A DNA stretch of 64,000 nt from Nematostella vectensis (taxonomy: Eukaryota; Cnidaria; Anthozoa; Actiniaria; Edwardsiidae), in the NCBI RefSeq assembly GCF_932526225.1, contig NC_064047.1, positions 12,844,460-12,908,459 of the forward strand, written 5' to 3'. The notes below the pieces were generated by a model. It was not told where the DNA came from. It ran no database searches and saw only the letters and a list, made by a program, of their open reading frames with translations. Shown one piece after another: positions 54,019 through 64,000 of this stretch. Made by a program: the position numbers and the translations under genes. Every line of letters starts with the position of its first letter. The first letter of the stretch is position 1.

Positions 54019-54957
54019 TTATGCACACTTTAAAATCTCACAAAAAGCTCTCCTAAATCTTCTATTCCTGGAAGCATAAACAAGTGGATTAGCCGCACTT
54101 CCGGTCGCAATAGACAGGGTGGAAAACATTTTTGCCTCCCTTGGTATCTCATAACCGGCAAAAAGTACAATTCCAAGAATGAAGGTCGGTAGAAAGCAGA
54201 ATCCATACAAACAGATGATGATGAAGATAGTGTAAGATGTGTGGACATCCTCGGGGCGCAAGTGAGAGCTTGTGAGGGAGGGGACCCTCAAAGACACACC
54301 CACACGCTTCCTGTGACAGCGTATGGCTTTATACACGTTGACGTAACAGAATGCAATAACAATGATATTCACCGCGAGAAAGGAGAATAGCATATTGTTG
54401 AGCGAGGGGGAGTTGGTAATATCAGTGACACATAAGCCATAACCGCTATCAAACACATAATCCCCCCAACTGAGCCAAGGAAGAGGTGGAATACCAAACA
54501 GGAACGCAATGATCCAAACAACTGAGATCCAAATGGCCATTTTCTTGCGGGTGAATAATTTTCGATATCGCACCGGTGCGCACAGCATGGTATAACGATT
54601 GATGCTTGTAGCTGACATGGTCACCAGAGTAGCAGCGTAACAAGTGTACGCCGTGTAGGCTTGCATATAGCAGCCGGTCGCTCCGAATAGCCATTCGCCT
54701 GATAGAAGAGTCACAGTTAAGGCTAAAAGACTTGTGCACGAATTGACAATATCAGTCACTGCAAGGTTAAGGACTAGAATGTTAGGAATCGTGCGAAGGC
54801 TTTGGTGCTTGCTGCACGCTAGGCAAACAAGAAGATTGCCGCCAAATGCCAACAATGTAACTACCAACGATATCGAGGCCTCGAGAATCAAGAACGAAAT
54901 CTTGCGCGACGGTAGCTCGTAATCCACTGTGAAGTTGATAAAACCCATCTTTTCCAC
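54019..54957 (-). CDS. Rhodopsin-class (class A) G protein-coupled receptor, orphan
   Basis: Single-exon frame of 312 aa with seven hydrophobic segments. The short N-terminus has an N-glycosylation site at Asn8 (NFT). TM1 has GGNLLVCLA. TM2 has NLAVTDIVN with the sodium-site Asp. TM3 ends in ATSINRYTML, a DRY motif altered to NRY. Cysteines before TM3 (GCYMQ) and in extracellular loop 2 (YGLCVTD) can form the usual disulfide. TM6 has FCFLPTF in place of CWxP. TM7 ends in NPLVYASRNRRFRRAF (NPxxY and helix 8). No Schiff-base lysine appears in TM7, so it is not an opsin. The ligand cannot be told; it falls in the large set of intronless cnidarian amine/melatonin-like receptors. Confidence 0.93.
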   Translation of the reverse strand: MEKMGFINFTVDYELPSRKISFLILEASISLVVTLLAFGGNLLVCLACSKHQSLRTIPNILVLNLAVTDIVNSCTSLLALTVTLLSGEWLFGATGCYMQAYTAYTCYAATLVTMSATSINRYTMLCAPVRYRKLFTRKKMAIWISVVWIIAFLFGIPPLPWLSWGDYVFDSGYGLCVTDITNSPSLNNMLFSFLAVNIIVIAFCYVNVYKAIRCHRKRVGVSLRVPSLTSSHLRPEDVHTSYTIFIIICLYGFCFLPTFILGIVLFAGYEIPREAKMFSTLSIATGSAANPLVYASRNRRFRRAFCEILKCA

Positions 54958-55039
54958 TTATCGTTTCTTCGCCGTTTTTTGCTATATGTTTGTGGCTAAA
55001 TGGGTCTTAAATATGTTTTTCACTAATTCTTCTTGGCTT

Positions 55040-55680
55040 CTCACTTTGATTTTTTTCGTTGTTTCTTGCTCGAGTGCCACTCTTGAATGTTAAACTGGCT
55101 GTCTTTTTTTTCGTCGATTATCTTGCGCAGTATTTATGGCAAAGAGACAACCGCCCAAGTAAGCTGCTATATTATCTGAGCTTTTACTCGCTAGTTTTTC
55201 TTCGTCGTTTTTCTTCTTCTTTTTGGTTAGTGTTTGGCAAATAGACAATTGTCGTTAATATGTTTCCTTCTCCCAGCTAAGTTTTCCTCGTCGTAAAATG
55301 CTTTCTTCGCTGCCTACTTTTTCTTTGCTCAATGTTTGGAGCAAAATCAATTAATGACAACGTTGCTTTCTCGGCTGAGTTTTTCTTCGTTGTTTATTCC
55401 CAGTTTGTGAAAGCCCCCGGTTCTATGTAGCCCACGACTCTACGTTTTCTTTGCCGTTTCTTGTGATGTTCTTTGTCTTAGCTGATTTTCTTGCTCAATA
55501 TTGTAGCAAAGTTAAAACCGTCTTGAATATATTGATTAACGACTTGCTTTCGCTGTTTTCCTGTTCAATCTTCGAGGCAGTCTTGAATGGTTTATTGGCA
55601 TCACGTACTTTCTCTTGGTGTTTTTTTTTTTGTAAATGTTTTATGGCAAAGTGACAATTTATATTTTCTATTTGCATAAT
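55040..55680. repeat. T-rich degenerate repeats upstream of the GPCR
   Basis: Diverged, irregular copies of TTTTCTTCGTCGTTT, TTGCTCAATGTTTG and ATGGCAAAGAGACAA-type segments at roughly 100-130 bp spacing. No gene recognised. Confidence 0.45.
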
Positions 55681-58320
55681 AGCTTGACAAAGAAGATGGA
55701 TCGATACACAAGAAGGTGTGAGCCAACAGTTTTTAGGGAAAAGCCCAATGAAAAACGACAACGAGATAAAGCAGCTGTTTAAAGCTCTCGAAAATATCCC
55801 TGATGAATTACAGGGTTATAAAAATGCAAGAAAGCCTCACTTATTCTGAGCTAAACAAATTTGGCGAATCAAAAAGTAATTTCAAAGCATGAAAAAAATC
55901 AAATTGTGATCAAATTTTCTCGCTCATATCGCTGGACAGCAATTTGGCAAATTAAAATACGAAAATGGAATGGAATACTTGCAATCAGGTAGAGTGACGC
56001 GCTTTTAAAAAACAGTGGACAATTCAATAATAATTAAGTCGGTGAAAGAGGGCATTTTAGAAAGGACTCGAAAGCTTTAAACTCTAATCAATTCTTCTTT
56101 AATTAATTTTTCGACCACCTTAAAGAAAATAACCTAAAAGTAAATCATTCTAAAGATTGCGCTTTTCTAGAAATCTTTCTGTCGCATTTTTTCTCAAAAT
56201 ACACTGTTCACAAATACACTGATCCATTATAGAATGGGAGGTTTCCTTTACTATAAACGTTAGTAATAAAACGTTTTGAAAGATTTGCCTTGGAGGTTCG
56301 AGTCTTAAAAGTTCGCTGTTAATTGCAACTCATGCTCGATGATATGTTGTGTCTATCGAGTTCTGTATTTAGTTATCTTTAATAAGTATTTTCGTGTCTC
56401 GGGTGTTTTAGGCATTTGCTGTTATATAGCACGTGCACTTTATTGTACCGACGCCCGTTTGTTATTGTCGTCTAACCGTCCCTGTTGGACTGATCAGGAA
56501 GGAGAGGGGGGGTGTAGTTTTAAAGATAGAGGAAATCATTGATCAGCTATGAAATTGAAGGAAATTATTTAACCGAAGGTTATTAGATTTAAGTGCTAGG
56601 GCCTAATAAGAAAGTGACGGGGCGAGCTAGAACAACGCCAGTTTTCAAAACTAAATTGATAGATTTGCAACCCCCCCCCTCCTCCCTACCAGTCTAATTC
56701 CTATGCTGGTTTTGAGCCTCTAAGCCACCAGTTCTGTCATGCTGCGCTGCTCTTGATATCAGGGAATTTTTACAAGCAACTGCCACTGCGACCGCAGGAG
56801 AAAAGTGACCCAAAAATGTATTCATGGTGAGCGCTTAACTACAACTAGATTCAATCAAATAAACTCGCTCTTTTTTCAACATAGACTATCCTTGGTCTGG
56901 TTTTCAGCGCACGATTGTCTCGTCCTCGCAAGACCGTGAAAGTTTACACGTTTGTACTTGGAGAAAAACAGCCGTAGTGTAAAAGAATACAATTTACGTC
57001 TTCTTCTGTGAGTTGCGTTTCAACTGTTTTTCGCCGAAGTCGTTTTCTATAAAATTATGGTTCTAGGCTACAATCTGCAAACAAAGTGGTTGATGTCTCT
57101 TTTCAATGGAAAATGCTGTTCATGTATTCACGTCATATTTCTGGCAAAACACCATTAGGTCCCCCGAAGGTCCCCCGAAATTTCGATGTGCTCGCAGTTT
57201 TCGGCTAATCATATGATTGGGGTCTGGTTAAGTGGAAAGTTAGTTTCTTTTCAGGGACCTTCTCAACCAACTAAAGATGGTCACAGTAACTGTGTTTCTC
57301 TTCTGGTTACAAGTCATAAAGTTTACGAAGCCCCTGGGGTACACTCACCTAAAAAATTACAAGAACCATGCAGATTTTCCGAATAAGGAATATATTAGAG
57401 GAATATATTAAGGAATTAAGGAATATATGACCGCGTTTGGCAAAAAAAACGAAAATTTTGGGCTCAATTTTCTTGATATGGCTCGCATGTTCGCGCATTT
57501 TTTTTCTGCCGTTCTCGCATTGCATTTCTCGATATGTTTGCTGCTCGATTCATTCAACAACTAAAAATGCAAACCATATTTGTCCGCTCTAATCATTTTT
57601 TCCCCTTTTTTTATATCGCTTTAGAGCTTTGTAAGTCGAGAATTTTGACGTAAACTTGCAGGAATTCGTGTTTATTCTTGGAAATGGAGCCTAGTCCCTA
57701 GCGTTTTAGAATATCACAGGTTTTCCGCGGGCTCGCCCCAGGCGCTTTTAGACCATTTAGAAAAACGACAGCCATTGATTGATATGAAATATTTTCGTAA
57801 AGATAATGCCCCCCCCCCCCAGTGCTACGGCACTCCTGTATCATGCATCGCTCCTTTCATGGCAGATATAACACAAATAACCCCCAGAACCTTCAGACGG
57901 AATACGCAACACTATATGTTTTCCATATATAATCACCGACCCATGACGCTTAGCGAGTCGGAATGCAATTGTTATTCTCTGCTGTTTCAGCATTTAACTA
58001 AAGTAAAGTACCAATTTTGATCAATTTACACCAATTCCGAATTCTCGTATCTCTGGAAATAGTTATCTTCAAAGAAGCAGTATATATTTTGTTCTAGTAT
58101 ATAGTGATAACTGAAATTGTTTTGCTTTAATTATGGGTTTGTTTTTAATTCTTTTCGTTTGCAGCTCAGCGTGGGTGAGGACTGGCTTTTGTTTGAGGTC
58201 GGCACCCATGTGCGACCGCTAGGATTAAATGCAGATTGCTAGTGAAAACTGCACAAGCTCGGCTGGCTTTTTCAGTCTTACGTCTCTTAACAGGAAGATC
58301 TCGTTTGCAAAGATACCAAC
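55681..58320. other. Intergenic between GPCR and transgelin-like gene
   Basis: No gene recognised. The second copy of the 53080-53330 repeat lies at about 57240-57480. Short C runs occur near 56671 and 57810. The transgelin 5' UTR probably begins between about 58160 and 58320. Confidence 0.4.

Positions 58321-64000
<5,680 letters not shown>

Overview
The window looks like nuclear DNA of a cnidarian, most likely a sea anemone such as Nematostella. The genes are eukaryotic, with GT-AG introns, short exons and AATAAA signals, and every protein is metazoan. The introns are packed with minisatellites, MITEs and foldback elements. The species is an inference from protein character and repeat style and was not checked by any search.

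Layout. (a) 1-12.1 kb: a Penelope-like retroelement fragment, then a plus-strand four-exon gene for a TRIM protein (RING, B-boxes, coiled coil) that ends in a TLDc domain (1963-12066). Its 7 kb third intron holds a 48-bp minisatellite and a 4.7 kb foldback element with 1.5 kb arms. (b) 12.1-20.1 kb: a PIF/Harbinger-like MITE, 51-bp and 77-bp tandem arrays, a small unrecognised charged protein (16561-16992), and a single-exon BAG-domain co-chaperone with an IPIPV motif (18896-20140). (c) 20.9-28.9 kb, minus strand: complete five-exon TRAPPC3 (180 aa). (d) 29.2-44.2 kb, plus strand: complete ten-exon TAF12 (436 aa), head to head with TRAPPC3 and expanded by about 7 kb of tandem repeats in two introns. 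(e) 44.9-52.2 kb: an array of sixteen 47-bp repeats carrying inverted CCAAT boxes, then a nine-exon JmjC-domain protein with a signal peptide (521 aa). (f) 54.0-55.0 kb, minus strand: a single-exon rhodopsin-class GPCR. (g) 58.3-64.0 kb: a transgelin/calponin-like gene (CH domain plus calponin repeat) that runs off the window end.

The genes are ordinary, functionally unrelated housekeeping or tissue genes. Their exons were assembled by hand from splice sites, reading-frame phase and family resemblance. TRIM-TLDc, TRAPPC3, TAF12 and the JmjC gene each close in frame to a stop.

The most striking pattern is in the introns. Tandem arrays repeatedly sit exactly on exon/intron junctions and their units carry copies of the real splice site: about 43 copies of the TAF12 exon 7 donor with exon-derived flank, 12 of a transgelin donor, 4 of a TRAPPC3 acceptor, 4 and 3 of two JmjC-gene acceptors, plus degenerate copies of a TAF12 acceptor. 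A further duplication spans the TRIM-TLDc start codon. This looks like recurrent local duplication seeded at exon edges, producing fields of decoy splice sites.
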